From NCBI RefSeq assembly GCF_028372415.1, contig NC_092875.1, positions 30,201,712-30,265,711 on the forward strand: a stretch of 64,000 bases of DNA, written 5' to 3'. Of the stretch, positions 42,846 through 53,322 are shown one piece after another (positions within the stretch are counted from its first letter, which is position 1; every line of letters begins with the position of its first letter). The notes under the pieces are model-generated. The model was not told the origin of the DNA. It searched no databases and worked only from the letters and a program-made list of their open reading frames with translations. This DNA is from Notamacropus eugenii (Eukaryota; Chordata; Mammalia; Diprotodontia; Macropodidae). Position numbers and translations under genes: made by a program.

Positions 42846-43610
42846 AGCATTTGTCTATCTCCCTATAATTTTATTAATTATTGATACACAAGGAATTATG
42901 GAAGAAAATTATTTTTGTTGCTACATCTTTAGGAAAAATCTTGGATGATTTTGAAAAATTCATGAGAGACACTAAAGTCTATGGTAGGAGATTTTTCAAG
43001 TCAGTATTTTGTTTAATAAATCAAAAGCTTTCTAAAAAGTTTATTAAATCTAAAAGATTATTAAAATAAGAAGTCATTAATAGTTTGAGAGGCTTTGGGA
43101 AAACACTTTAGAACAAAATTATGGCTAGTAACTCATCTAGCAATACTGGATGCCAATTTGAAATGATTCAAGAAGCGTTTCTAAACTTATCCTGTCTTCT
43201 ACCACAATGATGCCATTACCATGTATACACATTAGGGAAGAAAAAACGGAAAGTTTCCTTCCACATATACCAAAATACCCACTGCAAAGAAGAAGAAATA
43301 GTCAAAGAAATTTTTAAGGTCTTAAATGAGAGAAAGAGATGGGGTGAACATTAAGCAAAAATGAGGGATGGTGGGTTAACAGCTAGAATTCCCCAATGGA
43401 ACTCTGGAAATGTCAGAAGAAAGCCAGGAAGGTATCTAGTACACTAGGTGGCTGACTTATTGTGAACATGTGTGAGGACATGGACAAAAGTTGTACTGGA
43501 CAGGCAGGAATGGATGGCTTGGTTTATGATCCTTATTGTTGGAGGAAAGCCGCAAATCAATGAAATCACAACTGTATTTGAATAATTGGGTATTGTAGTC
43601 AGAAAGTACT
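42845..43610. other. Unclassified sequence
   Basis: No family recognised. 'tgaggacatggacaaaagtt' and 'ggacaggcaggaatggatgg' have a repeat-like look but cannot be placed. Confidence 0.4.
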
Positions 43611-43611
43611 A

Positions 43612-43795
43612 GTTATCAAATGGATGCACATCAACTGAGGAATGGTTGCCCAAGTTGGTATATTTATGTAATTGAATATCAGTGCACCACAAGAAATCAC
43701 AAACATAAGGAATTCAGAGAAACATGGGAAAACTTGAAGGAACTGATGCAGAGACCAGATAGACACATTTATAAATGCACGTAAAAGAAAGCCAT
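43612..43795 (+). mobile_element. L1 ORF2 end fragment
   Basis: Sense L1: 'atggatgcacatcaactgag', 'gaatggttgcccaagttggt', 'gaaggaactgatgcagagac'. Confidence 0.8.
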
Positions 43796-43799
43796 TTTG

Positions 43800-44340
43800 G
43801 TGGGGAGAAGGCACTAGCAGAGGGGAGAAAGGAAAGGCTTCATGTAGAATATGTTACTTAAATTGACCTTTGGAGGAAACAAGGGAATCTAAGAAATGGA
43901 ACTGATGAAGATTTATATTGCAGGGTCAAGAGACAGTCTATGTAAAGGGAAGGCATGGAGATAGGAGATGGTGTGTTGTGCGTGAGAGAAATCAGGGGAG
44001 CCTCTTTGGCTGATCCAAAAGATATGTGAAAGGAGGTAATGTATATAAGCCTAGGAAGACAGGGGGAAGCCATTGTGAATGGATTTAAATACTAAATAGA
44101 GGAGCATGCACTTGTTCCCTTAGGCAAGAGGACACTCCTATAGTTTATTGAATAGCAGAGAAAGCTGGTCAGACCTGAATTTAGGAAAATTGCTTTGGCA
44201 GTTGTGCAGTGATTGTGTTGGAGTGGGGAGAGACTGGAGGCAGATCAGTCATTATAATTGATCAGGCAAGAGATCATGAGGGTCAGAATTGAGATGGTGG
44301 TCATGTGAATATAGACAAAGGGAAGGATGGGAGAGGAGTT
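43800..44340 (-). mobile_element. LINE2 body fragment
   Basis: Antisense L2: 'gggaagccattgtgaatgga', 'gaaaattgctttggcagttg', 'ttggagtggggagagactgg', 'gatcaggcaagagatcatga'. Confidence 0.75.
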
Positions 44341-44875
44341 ATGAATGTGATGAATGACTTCTGATTAGATGTGTGTATTGAGTGAGAATGAAAGGGAGGG
44401 AGGGAGGGCAGAGCCAAGATGGTGTAGACAGGGAGAGTGAGCAGTTGAAGCTGGCTAAGTGGTCTCAGTTACTTAAAGATTGGGAGTATGGTGGTGCCCT
44501 TGATCAAAATATGGAAGTTTGGAAGATAGGAGTGTGGAAGGGAGGAAATTTAGGGACAGAGATAATCAATATGTAAAGTTGACACTTCAATAATGTGGGT
44601 ATCTTCCTAGAGTCTTTCTCTCCCTTTAGTGACCTGAAGAGAGGTTGGAATTGTATTTCTTTCATTTCAAAGTGGGAAGCCATGACTTCTCTTCTCTCTG
44701 GCTTCCACCAACTCTGCCCCTCACACAGGCACAGAATGTCAAAGAACCAACATCCACTGATGAGGACAGCCTTAAACAAATGGTCTTTCATTCAAGGGTT
44801 ACCTAAGCAGTGGCACTAGATCCATGATTTTCATTGACTTAGCAAACTCTCAGAAGAGCAAGCACCCTTTACCAG
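44340..44875. other. Unclassified sequence
   Basis: No repeat recognised beyond a short 'agggagggagggag' run near 44,395. Frames of 64-95 codons overlap on both strands without features. Confidence 0.45.
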
Positions 44876-44879
44876 TGCA

Positions 44880-45000
44880 CCTTGAACAATGCCTACCTTC
44901 ACCGTGACTTACAGTCTTAGAGAATTGTCTGAGCCCCTCAGAAATTAAATGACTTTGCCAGGATCACACAGAAAGTTAGAGTTTAGGTTCCTCTACTGAC
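44880..45000 (-). mobile_element. Degraded MIR-type SINE
   Basis: Antisense remnant: 'taaatgactttgccaggatc', 'acacagaaagttagagttta'. Confidence 0.55.
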
Positions 45001-45555
45001 AATGTAAATGAAAGGAACAACAAAAGCCAGTTGGATACATATGAAATGGAAAGGCCATTCTTGGCCTCAGAGGAACATAGATGAAACACCCTTCACTCTT
45101 TCTGGAAAGGTAGGAGAATTAATCGCTGGTATAGAGGTCTGTATATTGCTGTAAGTCAGTTTTGTTTAACTGTATTTTCCTTTTTAAAAAAAGTTATTCT
45201 ATGCCTTTAATTCATAGAGAGTCCAAGGTATTTTAGGAAATAACAAAAGTTTTAATAAAACTTTTAAACAATGTTTCCTGGGATCTTCCCAGATGTCTAT
45301 TTGTCAGTTGAATGCATGTGTTAGATTTTCAAAATATTACCAAAACCTTATTAAAGCTCAAGACAGACAAAAGGGAGGCTAAACTCAAGAATCACATGAC
45401 TACACAGGTTCTAGTAATATAAAAACGTGATGACTTAGAGGATTAGGTGAAAAGAGAAAGAGAGCGGAAGAAGGTGCAGACCAAGGGCCTAAAGACTAGA
45501 GAAGACATCATTTAATATAACTAGGTGATAAGCTGTGGAATGTAGGAATAAATCA
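45000..45555. other. Unclassified sequence
   Basis: No repeat or gene signature recognised. Confidence 0.5.
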
Positions 45556-45559
45556 TTTC

Positions 45560-45705
45560 AGAGTTGGGAGGGGCTTTAGAACAAAGGATGTCAGGGCCGG
45601 GAGGAGCCTTAGAACATGGTATGTCAGAGCTGGGAACACCCTTAGAACATGGTATGTCAGAGCTGGGAACACCCTTAGAATAGGGAATGTCAGAGCTGAA
45701 AAGGA
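45560..45705 (-). repeat. 33-bp tandem repeat, about four units
   Basis: Unit starts at 45,576, 45,609, 45,642 and 45,675, all exactly 33 bp apart. Units 2 and 3 are identical ('ttagaacatggtatgtcaga' then 'gctgggaacaccc'). The inverted unit matches the array at 24,560-24,695. The MIR-like body that follows suggests the unit belongs to the SINE's 3' extension. Confidence 0.9.
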
Positions 45706-45845
45706 TTATTTAGTCCAACTTCATTTTGAAAAGGATACTGAAGTTCAGGATAGGAAATGACTTGCCCAGAGACACTCACCCAGGCAATATTGGGATTAGA
45801 TCTAGGTTTGCTGATTCCCAGTCTAATATTCTTTTATTAAGTAGT
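45705..45845 (-). mobile_element. MIR-type SINE body
   Basis: Antisense: 'ggattatttagtccaacttc', 'gaaatgacttgcccagagac', 'gggattagatctaggtttgc'. It is contiguous with the 33-bp units. Confidence 0.8.
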
Positions 45846-45850
45846 AAAAG

Positions 45851-45875
45851 ATATACATACATATATACACACATT

Positions 45876-45914
<39 letters not shown>

Positions 45915-45918
45915 GCAT
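45851..45918 (+). repeat. (CA)n/(TA)n microsatellite
   Basis: Compound run of ac and at dinucleotides. Confidence 0.95.
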
Positions 45919-45949
45919 GTTATTATTGTTTAGAGGAGATGTGTCTATG

Positions 45950-46400
45950 GGGGTAACGTGGGAAACAAGCTGAGCATCGGGACATTGTGTGTGACCCAAT
46001 CAACCAACTTCTTACCAGTCAGTGCCTGGAGAATGATTCTATAACCTGAAGGGGCCAGGGGGCTGGTTACCTCCCAGCTTCCTGACTTTGGCGCTTAAGG
46101 TGTGGATGGAGCTTAAGACAATGGGAATAATGTGTCAGCCTCAAGGTCTGGGCCTGTTATTAAAAACAATGGCGGCTGCAGAGCATGCCCAGCCCCCAGT
46201 TAACTAACCAGCGTCTGCACATGGGATTATCCAGGCCACAGACTGACTCATGTGTGACATCCCTTTGGGGGGTTTACAACAGGTGGAACAATGGGGTATT
46301 TTTCAGTTTGGGGAGAGGGAGGCGAAGGCTGTTTCTGCCACCAGGTTACCTGGAATCCACACAATATCCTCTTGTCATGAATTAGGAAACAGATCTGAAG
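45950..46400. promoter_or_regulatory. Candidate conserved regulatory block with SOX/YY1-like sites
   Basis: Repeat-free, complex sequence. Near 46,165 'aaaaacaatggcggctgc' overlaps a SOX-type acaatgg with a YY1-type aatggcggc. A second 'gaacaatggg' lies near 46,287. 'gccagggggctgg' at 46,054-46,066 is CTCF-like, and 'gaatgattctataacc' and 'ggattatccaggcc' are homeodomain-like. A 66-codon frame at 46,185-46,385 has no recognised domain. Confidence 0.35.
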
Positions 46401-46660
46401 TGGGTGATTGATTTAGGGGAGGGCTGCTAGGAGTTTGGGAGTAGGGTAGGGTTGGGTATCGGCTCTTGGGTGTTTGTGGCTGGGAAGGTGGGTGTGTGAG
46501 GAGAGAGGGTAATTACAGTTCAGCTCTATTCTCAGGATTTCAAAGACACTGGCTTGGTTGCTGTGTGGCGCAGCATCTCTGAGTCCTGGGCACTCCCAGT
46601 CTCTGAGAAATGCCTTTTCCCCATTCTCGTTCCTATTCCCTATTCTTGTTCCTATTCCCT
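46400..46660. other. Unique G-rich sequence
   Basis: G/T-rich to about 46,510, then ordinary. Contains two near-identical 'ttcctattccct' words near 46,630-46,660. Confidence 0.4.
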
Positions 46661-46661
46661 G

Positions 46662-46805
46662 GAACAGTCAACCAACCAGCCAACCAATGAACAAATGTTT
46701 ATTTAGGGTCTCCTCTGTGCTAGGCACCAGACCCTGGTCTGGGGTTGCAAAGACTAAAAGCAAATATTCCTCATCCTCAAGGAGCTCATGGAATCAACAA
46801 CTTAG
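46662..46805 (-). mobile_element. LINE2 3' end
   Basis: Antisense: 'aatgaacaaatgtttattta', 'ctctgtgctaggcaccagac', 'ctcatcctcaaggagctcat'. Confidence 0.85.
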
Positions 46806-46834
46806 GATGATAAAAGACAGTATTTTAAAATTAT

Positions 46835-47065
46835 TAATAATAGTGCATGTCTAACTCTTTAAGGTTTGCAAGAAATTTTACAAATGTAGTCTTCACAGCC
46901 ACCCTGGGAGGTAGTCATTGTTATCCCCATTTTGCAGATGAAGAAACAGGCTAAGGGGTATTTCTTGACTTGTCCAAGATCCTTCAGCTAATAAGTGTTT
47001 GAGGCTGGATTTGAACTCAGGTCTTCCTAACTCCACACCCAGCACACTATGTCACATAGCCCAAA
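46835..47065 (-). mobile_element. MIR/Ther1 SINE
   Basis: Antisense: 'gccaccctgggaggtagtca', 'ccattttgcagatgaagaaa', 'ggatttgaactcaggtcttc', end 'cactatgtcacatagcc'. Confidence 0.9.
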
Positions 47066-47104
47066 GTTTCCAAAGCACTTTACTATATAATTTCATTTGA
47101 GATT

Positions 47105-47200
47105 TTATACGTGTTTACGCATGCACACACACACACATACACATACATAGATAAATATAGATATAAATACACACACGTGTGTATGAATGTATAAATATGT
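47105..47200 (+). repeat. CA/TA microsatellite
   Basis: Interrupted ac and at runs. Confidence 0.85.
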
Positions 47201-47207
47201 AGGTTTG

Positions 47208-47255
47208 GATAGGATGTTCCAAAAGCCTTAGCGTAGCTTTAAGCTAATAAAGTTT
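47208..47255 (+). mobile_element. Mariner-like terminal repeat fragment
   Basis: 'taggatgttccaaaagcctt' and 'agcgtagctttaagctaata' parallel the fragment at 922-966, again immediately after a CA/TA microsatellite. Confidence 0.4.
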
Positions 47256-47264
47256 AAAGCAGAC

Positions 47265-47445
47265 ACAAAGTGATTTAAGAGAGATGGATATCAGGAAAGG
47301 CCTAAAGTAAAAAGAGTTGCCTGGGCTCAGTCTTGAAGGGCTCCACAGATTTGAAGAAGTGGATGTGAGAGAGGTGTGGGAAATCACCTGTGCAAATGCA
47401 TGGAGGTGGGAAATTAAACATCAAGTGCAAAGAATAGTTCCTATT
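47265..47445 (-). mobile_element. LINE2 body fragment
   Basis: Antisense L2-like 'gcctgggctcagtcttgaag', 'gaagaagtggatgtgagaga', 'cctgtgcaaatgcatggagg'. Confidence 0.65.
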
Positions 47446-47529
47446 TTTATCATTTTTTGAAGACTGAAAAACACTTTTCTCATAGCATCTCTGAAAACTA
47501 AAGATTACTGGAATGATTCCTTTCACTTT

Positions 47530-47640
47530 GAGTTCTAGAGAGTCAAAGGGGGCTACCTTATGATCAAGCAGCTAGTATATGGGTTGAGATTTGAACCCAC
47601 ATCCTAAGTTCCTAGTCTGGGCCTTTTCTCACCACATTCT
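47530..47640 (-). mobile_element. MIR fragment
   Basis: Antisense: 'agcagctagtatatgggttg', 'agatttgaacccacatccta'. Confidence 0.7.
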
Positions 47641-48100
47641 TTTACTTCACTCTCTTCCCCAGCCATCATCTCTTCATCATCCTTGTCTCTGCTTGCATCC
47701 TTTTTCTTTCTTGACAGTGACCTTCAAAAGTATTTCATTATCAAAAGCAGGAAAACAACTGGTATAAAGCTAGCTCTTAAGAACTCTGCATTGTCCTTTC
47801 TCTCTTTTATTTCTTTGCCCTCTCTCTTTTCCGGTCCATATTTTATTGCCCATGTAGAATAAAGTCATTAAGGGATGTTAATGATTCCTCCAGTTTTAAA
47901 GCACATTCAGAAGTGGAAAGACAGTAACGAGACATCCAACCCAAACAAAGAGGAAAACAATTTTCCTTCTCAGATCATCTGTCTCTTCTCCTTGGTTAAC
48001 CTTTTGTTTAGCATCCCTGAGTGTTTATCATCATTGCAGAATTTTTTAAATTAGTAGTCATTATAATAGGATAGTAGATGACCTCTTCCCTCCTTCGGGT
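47640..48100. promoter_or_regulatory. Candidate conserved non-repetitive block
   Basis: Repeat-free. Contains 'taaagtcattaaggg', 'gttaatgattcc', 'attatcaaaagcagg' and 'cataggaatt'-poor text. TAAT-type cores cluster at 47,860-47,900. A regulatory role is inferred from complexity and motif content only. Confidence 0.25.
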
Positions 48101-48104
48101 AGTG

Positions 48105-48310
48105 GAGCATTGACCTTGTTCTTGGTACCTCATTCTTGAAGAAGACCATGACATCAGGAAGGCAATGCCATGACATGCAACTGAAATGGATTTAAGTGAA
48201 GTAGGGCTGTGCAAAGTCTCACTTTTTCCTCTGGAGTCATCTGGGTCCACTGGCAAGATATAGATCAGGACAATTGGCAATGGCCCCCAGTATTGACGTT
48301 AGAGGTCAGT
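48105..48310 (+). repeat. Unclassified marsupial repeat, second copy
   Basis: Begins with RTE-tail-like 'cttgaagaagaccatgacat', then 'aatggatttaagtgaagtag', 'ctggcaagatatagatcagg'. It matches 28,595-28,760. Confidence 0.7.
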
Positions 48311-48494
48311 GGAAGCTAACAGGTCATCACACTATTTTCAAATGCCTGATGGTCAGACAGATATTTCCCAATGTTCATCCAGAGGAAGTGACTGGCTCAC
48401 AGAATGGAAGAGAAAGAGAGGAAGCAATGTGAAAATGGTCAAGTCACAGCCTTCTAGCAGTCAGATAGATGTCGTAAGTGGGACTTTAGATCTA

Positions 48495-48570
48495 TGGAAT
48501 ATCGTAGAATCAAGTTTGTTGGCTCAGAGTTGGAAGGGCTCTCAGAAGCCTTCCAGTTATCATACGATCA
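48495..48570 (-). mobile_element. MIR head fragment
   Basis: 'tcagagttggaagggctctc' then 'ccttccagttatcat', the antisense MIR 3' extension. Confidence 0.5.
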
Positions 48571-48571
48571 G

Positions 48572-48735
48572 AAATTTAGTCAGTCAACAAGTACTTATGG
48601 TGTGATTACTAGTTGTAAGAAACTCTGCTAAGATCTGGAGATGCAAAGAAAGTAAAAAACAAAAAACCAAAACAAAACAGAAAAGCCTTTGCCCTCAAGA
48701 TGCTAATTTTCTAATAGCGGAGACAGTATGCAGGC
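48572..48735 (-). mobile_element. LINE2 3' end
   Basis: Antisense: 'gtcagtcaacaagtacttat', 'gatctggagatgcaaagaaa', 'ctttgccctcaagatgctaa'. Confidence 0.8.
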
Positions 48736-48769
48736 AATGATGTACATGCAAACTTTATACAGAGAATTA

Positions 48770-48960
48770 GAAAGACAATGGAGCTTAGAGGGCATTGATT
48801 CCAGCCTTCTTATTTTATAGGTGAAGAAACTGAGACTTACATGGTTAAGTGACTCACTCAGGATTACACAGCTATTAAGTATTTGAGACAGGATTTGAAA
48901 TGAGGTACCTCTCACTCCAAAACAATGCTCTATCCCCTACACTATGATACCTAATCCAAC
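48770..48960 (-). mobile_element. MIR-type SINE
   Basis: Antisense: 'tttataggtgaagaaactga', 'ggttaagtgactcactcagg', 'acaggatttgaaatgaggta'. Confidence 0.85.
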
Positions 48961-49077
48961 CCCCTCCTTTTATGGTTGAGAAATTGGTCACAAGAGAGAT
49001 AAATGAACTTCTCCAAAACATTTCCCAAGTGCTTCATAAACTTACTTTTAAATCCTAGAACATACATATATGTAATG

Positions 49078-49290
49078 TACTGACTGCCCTGGAAGCTTTC
49101 ATCTGCTTCATTTTTCCATCCTGGGCTAGTTTCATCCTTAGGCAGCCTGGTGGCCCTCAAGTCCTGGGGGCTCACCATATTGTTGCCACATTTCGTTGGG
49201 ACACCCAATTGACTTTAACCCTCCCGCAGCTCAGAAGTCCAGGACTCAAGAGATCCACCAGCCTCAGCCTCCCAAGCAGCATGGATGATA
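49078..49290 (-). pseudogene. 7SL (signal recognition particle) RNA pseudogene
   Basis: The minus strand follows 7SL RNA from near its 5' Alu domain into the S domain. From 49,290 downward: 'gggaggctgaggctggtgga', 'ctcttgagtcctggacttct', 'gggtgtcccaacgaaatgtg' (functional RNA has a cggac-type loop here), 'gcaacaatatggtgagcccc', 'gccaccaggctgcctaagga', 'gaaactagcccaggatgg'. The first 20-25 nt and the 3' quarter are missing, and scattered substitutions and small deletions are present. It is a processed, 3'-truncated pseudogene. Confidence 0.9.
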
Positions 49291-49304
49291 AGAACAGACC
49301 ACAA

Positions 49305-49625
49305 ACCTAATTGTTTTGTTGTTGGGAATCTCCATTTACGTTGTTGTCAGTTCATACATCATTTTCCTGGTTCCCTTTACTTCACCTCAGTTCATGTAAC
49401 TCTTCTCATGCTTTTCTGTTGTTCTCATTCTTCTGGTTTTTTTTATAGGACAGATTATTATTCATTACATTATACATTCATTATATTTTATATGTATTAT
49501 ATACATTATATATAGTATATATTATATCATAATGCTCATTATATTGTCATAATATCACAAAGCTCATTATATTTTTCACTGTAATCTATTTAGTCATTCC
49601 CCAAATGGCAAATGTCTGCTTTGTT
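49305..49625 (-). mobile_element. L1 3' remnant with TA expansion
   Basis: Antisense L1 3' landmarks 'gttccctttacttcacctca', 'gttcatgtaactcttctcat' and 'tttagtcattccccaaatgg', with a TA/TATT-rich block at 49,460-49,575 in the 'tattcattacatt' position. Confidence 0.65.
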
Positions 49626-49930
49626 CTCTGGACTTGGGTCTCTTGATGCTCTAGATTCATTTTGGCTACAGCCCATTTTGTGACACTCCTTAAAGATGCT
49701 ATGGGGATGTAATCCTTAACCCTATGTCATGATGTTTGGCATGGTTTCAGTTATATTAAGAGACATCTTCAAATTTTAGGGAAATTAGTTGGGGTTCATT
49801 TTAATTTTTTTATTTTTAAAATGATAGGAAAAGCAACATGTTTTTTAAGGTGCTAGGTACTGGTATGAAATTAAATGAAGGATGACATTGTTGGGTGACA
49901 AGAGTTCAGAATGTGAAGTCTGAAGGTCTG
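49625..49930. other. Unclassified sequence
   Basis: Possible continuation of the worn L1 ('gcatggtttcagttatatta'). Nothing firmer. Confidence 0.4.
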
Positions 49931-49934
49931 CCAC

Positions 49935-50212
49935 TCATTACCTTGTCACTCATTACTAACAATAATTAATATTTATGTAACACTATGTGCCAAGCCTTAT
50001 GCTAAACTCTTTAAAATGCATGATCTACAAGAGCTCTGGGATATAAGTGCTATTATTAACCCCATTTTACAATTAAGGAAACTGAGATAAATAGAGGTTA
50101 AGTGACTTGCCTAAGGTCACACAACTAGTAATTGTTTGAGGCTGGTTTTGAACTCAGATCTTCTTGACTAAACTCAGCACTCTATCCATTGCTTCACATA
50201 GCTGCTTTGTTA
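49935..50212 (-). mobile_element. MIR/Ther1 SINE, near full length
   Basis: Antisense: 'actatgtgccaagccttatg', 'cccattttacaattaaggaa', 'aagtgacttgcctaaggtca', 'ggttttgaactcagatcttc', end 'ctatccattgcttcac'. Confidence 0.92.
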
Positions 50213-50350
50213 ACTATGTGACCTTTAACAAATCACTTCATCTCTCTGGACCTCAGGAAGACCTCGTTCCTCATTAGTAAAATGAGAAAGCATTTGTACT
50301 AGATGACCTCTAAAATTTCCTCAACTCTAAACCTATGAGTTATGATCTTT
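50212..50350 (+). mobile_element. MIR-type SINE 3' part
   Basis: Sense: 'ctatgtgacctttaacaaat', 'ctcattagtaaaatgagaaa', 'actagatgacctctaaaat'. Confidence 0.75.
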
Positions 50351-50354
50351 TTGC

Positions 50355-50825
50355 AAGAAATTATTCCATGTTCCATGTATTGTAGTAAGATTTGGAGATA
50401 TACCAACAAAGCGAAAACAGTGCCTGCCCTCAAAGAGCTCCCAATCTAATGAGGAAGAGATACATATGTAACTAGGTCCATACAAGATGTATATAGAATA
50501 GAGGGAGGACAGTAACATCTGAGAACCCTGGGAAAGGCCTCCTACCAAAGGTGGCATTTGAGTTGAGTCTCGAAGGAAGACTGGAAATAACAATGAGAAG
50601 GGAGAATATTCCAGGCCTGAGGGACAGACAGTACAAAACCATGGAGAAATTGTGGGCAAGGAACAGCAAACAGGACTGTATGATTGAACGTAGAATGCGA
50701 CCATGTTTGAGGGTTTTAAATGACAAATTGAGGAATTTATATTTGTTCCTTGAACCACTGAAGCTTTCTGAGGAGAGGGAGGGCATGTCCAGACTTATGT
50801 TTTAAGGAATCACTGCCCCACAGGG
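50355..50825 (-). mobile_element. LINE2, 3' 470 bp
   Basis: Antisense L2 running from the 3' end ('gcctgccctcaaagagctcc') into the body: 'aggtggcatttgagttgagt', 'gagaatattccaggcctgag', 'gaagctttctgaggagaggg'. Frames on both strands are relics or chance. Confidence 0.85.
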
Positions 50826-51540
50826 CAGAAACTGGGCATCTTTTTTGTGTTTCTATCTACATGCTTCATGGGTGGGGGCAACTACTGGTTAGAAGAACTC
50901 CATGCTTGGTCCCTAGCCACCAACCATCTGGGAACAGGTGGCACCTGACTAGCAGGCCAGAAGTGTCTCCGGCACCCTTTTGGGAAGCAAAAGGAGTTTA
51001 GAACCTAACACGAGAGCTGTATGGTCTGGCAAAGAATATTTTAAATGTGTCCAAATATGTTGAAAACAAGCAAGAGAATGTGGCATGCTTTTAAATATTT
51101 TGAAAACTAGCCATTTTAACTATACTGTGTATATATTAAAATAATTTTTTCTATTTTATGAGTTATACAGAATATAATAATACATTATTTTCCCCAAAGG
51201 CATTAAGCAAGATCATATAACACTGTAAGGTTATGCTCTGGTGCGTGGCTAGTAAAGTTGGTTTTATAGATATGCAAGTCTGTTTTATTTTAATATACAA
51301 ATATATAGATTTAGTGAAAGGTGTGACAGGAAATATGAATTCCTGCTTGCTCCCAGATTCTCAGGGGGTGGAGTCTCATCCATGGAACTCCATGGGGAAA
51401 ATTATATTTTGGTTGTATTGAGCTCCATAGGCTAGGTGAGCAAATGATTTTAGTGTACTGAGTTATGTATTATGGGAAATATATTGAATGAATGAATTCA
51501 AATTCTAGGGAACTCACTGAAACTATAGAAATACCCTCAG
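50825..51540. other. Unclassified sequence
   Basis: No repeat or gene signature recognised. The last 350 bp are AT-rich. Confidence 0.5.
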
Positions 51541-51544
51541 TTAT

Positions 51545-51850
51545 TAGCTGAACTTTAAAGGAAGCTAGGAATTATAAGAGCTAAGAGGAGGGAGTACATT
51601 TGATATGTTGGTGACCACTTACTAAAGGCAGAAAAGGAGGAGATGTAAAGTCCTGTATGCTAGTAATGGCTGGAACAGAGGGTATATGAAGGAAAGTAGA
51701 ACCAAGACCAGAAAAGTAAGGGTAAGACTGTGAAAGGCTTTAAATGCTAGGATGAGGTGTTTGTATTTTATCATAGAGGCAATACTATTGGTTAAGAGAA
51801 TGCCGAGACAAAATTCCAGAAGAGGAAATTCTTTAAGAACTCTAATTAGA
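51545..51850 (-). mobile_element. LINE2 body fragment
   Basis: Antisense L2 text: 'taatggctggaacagagggt', 'gactgtgaaaggctttaaat', 'atgaggtgtttgtattttat'. Confidence 0.75.
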
Positions 51851-52110
51851 ATCCCAGAATGATTGAAAGGCAGAATTTAAGACGCAAAGGAAGGAACAAG
51901 GAATGAAATTTGAGTTTTTGATGAAAAGAATAGTGTGGAAAAGTAGCAAGAGTAACAGTAGTGAGGCAAGAAGACTCAAGTGTTTGCCTTTGGTCATGTG
52001 CTGACTGTGTAATGAACCCTAAGCAAGTCTTTTAATTTTCCAGTCCTGGTCCCCTGCCAGCCAACCCCCAAGACTATAAGTTATAGAGATGTGCATTGAT
52101 CAAAGAAGTT
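51850..52110. other. Unclassified, possible worn MIR
   Basis: 'ggtcatgtgctgactgtgta' through 'aagcaagtcttttaattttc' resembles a heavily mutated sense MIR. Confidence 0.4.
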
Positions 52111-53045
52111 TCTCATGAGGAACTCCTTATATTGATGAAATCACAGATCAAATTCTGCCCCCCCACAAAAAAGAAATGTGAGAAACTAGAAAAGAGAAGA
52201 AATGGCTTAGAATAGAATCTGGAAAACATTTTTAAAAATAGCAGATGTCTTAAAAAAAAACCCAGAGGTGACAGAACTTATGCAATGATGCTACAAAGTA
52301 TATTAGAGCAAAATCTAGAGTTGGTAAAATTGGAATGAGAGACTGACCCAGAAAAAAAAAACCCAAAATGTAGAAAGAAAAAAAATGGAGAATTATATGC
52401 CTCCCAGAAGAACATCATGACACATAAAATCTACCACATTTCATGATATTATAAAAGAAAATCACTGTATTTGAACTAGATGGGAAAATTAAGCTTGATA
52501 GACTCCATTGAGTCCACTAGAGAGGAATCCTTAGTTTAATTCATCCATAAATGTGTTGCAAGACCACAAGTTTCTTTTGTCAAAAAAAAGAAACTAACTA
52601 ACCCTACAAGTTTCTAGGTAGATATAGATCATGTACCATGGAGCTTAAGTCATAATTGTCTGGTGTTATATTTTGGAAACAAGGAGAAAAAAAGAAAAAA
52701 AAATGAAATATGGCATAACAAAAAGCAAAGAAAGTGCTTGAAATCTTGAACAACTTATCCTGCAATGATGATAATAATTTTGCAGGAGAAAAATAGACTT
52801 TTCATAAAATTTATGTTTCTAAGAACTTTTATGGATAAAACCAGAGATGGTAAGAATTTTGCAAATACAAATGCAGCAAGCAAAAGAAACATGAATAAGA
52901 TAAGCAAAACTGAACAACTCTAAAGCGCTAAACGATAGTCTATATTCATGGTAACAATATGAAAGAGGAAAAAAACTCCTATTGTAGTATTAGTATGCTA
53001 CCCTCTTTAAGATTCAGGAATGGAACAAAACATAATAAGGTATGG
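52110..53045 (+). mobile_element. Probable L1 5' part (ORF1 to spacer)
   Basis: A-rich sense-strand sequence with L1 ORF1-like text ('tgcctcccagaagaacatca', 'agaacttttatggataaaac', 'aacatgaataagataagcaa'). It lacks a frame, and assignment is by resemblance to marsupial L1 spacer/ORF1 wording. Probably continues at 53,547. Confidence 0.5.
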
Positions 53046-53052
53046 CATGAAG

Positions 53053-53282
53053 AGAAGAAGAAGGAGAAGAAGAAGAAGAAGAAGAAGAAGAAGAAGAAGA
53101 AGAAGAAGAAGAAGAAGAAGGAGGAGGAGGAGGAGGAGGAGGAGGAGGAGGAAGAGGAGGAGGAGGAGATGAAGAAGAGGAAAAAGAAGAGGAAGAAGAA
53201 GAAGGAGAAGAAGAAGAGGAAGGAGAAGAAGAAGAGGAAGAGTAGGAGGAAAAGGGGGAGGAGAGGAAGGAGGAGGAGAAGA
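53053..53282 (+). repeat. (GAA)n(GAG)n purine array
   Basis: A long uninterrupted gaa run (about 53,060-53,119), a gag/gga run to about 53,168, then mixed. The poly-Lys/Glu and poly-Leu/Ser/Phe frames are artefacts of the trinucleotide period. Confidence 0.97.
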
Positions 53283-53322
53283 CACAATAACATCAATGAC
53301 AAAAGAATGTAATAAAAAATCA

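Noticed and set aside
49078..49290. Alu-type SINE
   Set aside because: The match includes the 7SL S-domain region that Alu and B1 lack, and there is no A-rich tail, so it is a 7SL pseudogene.
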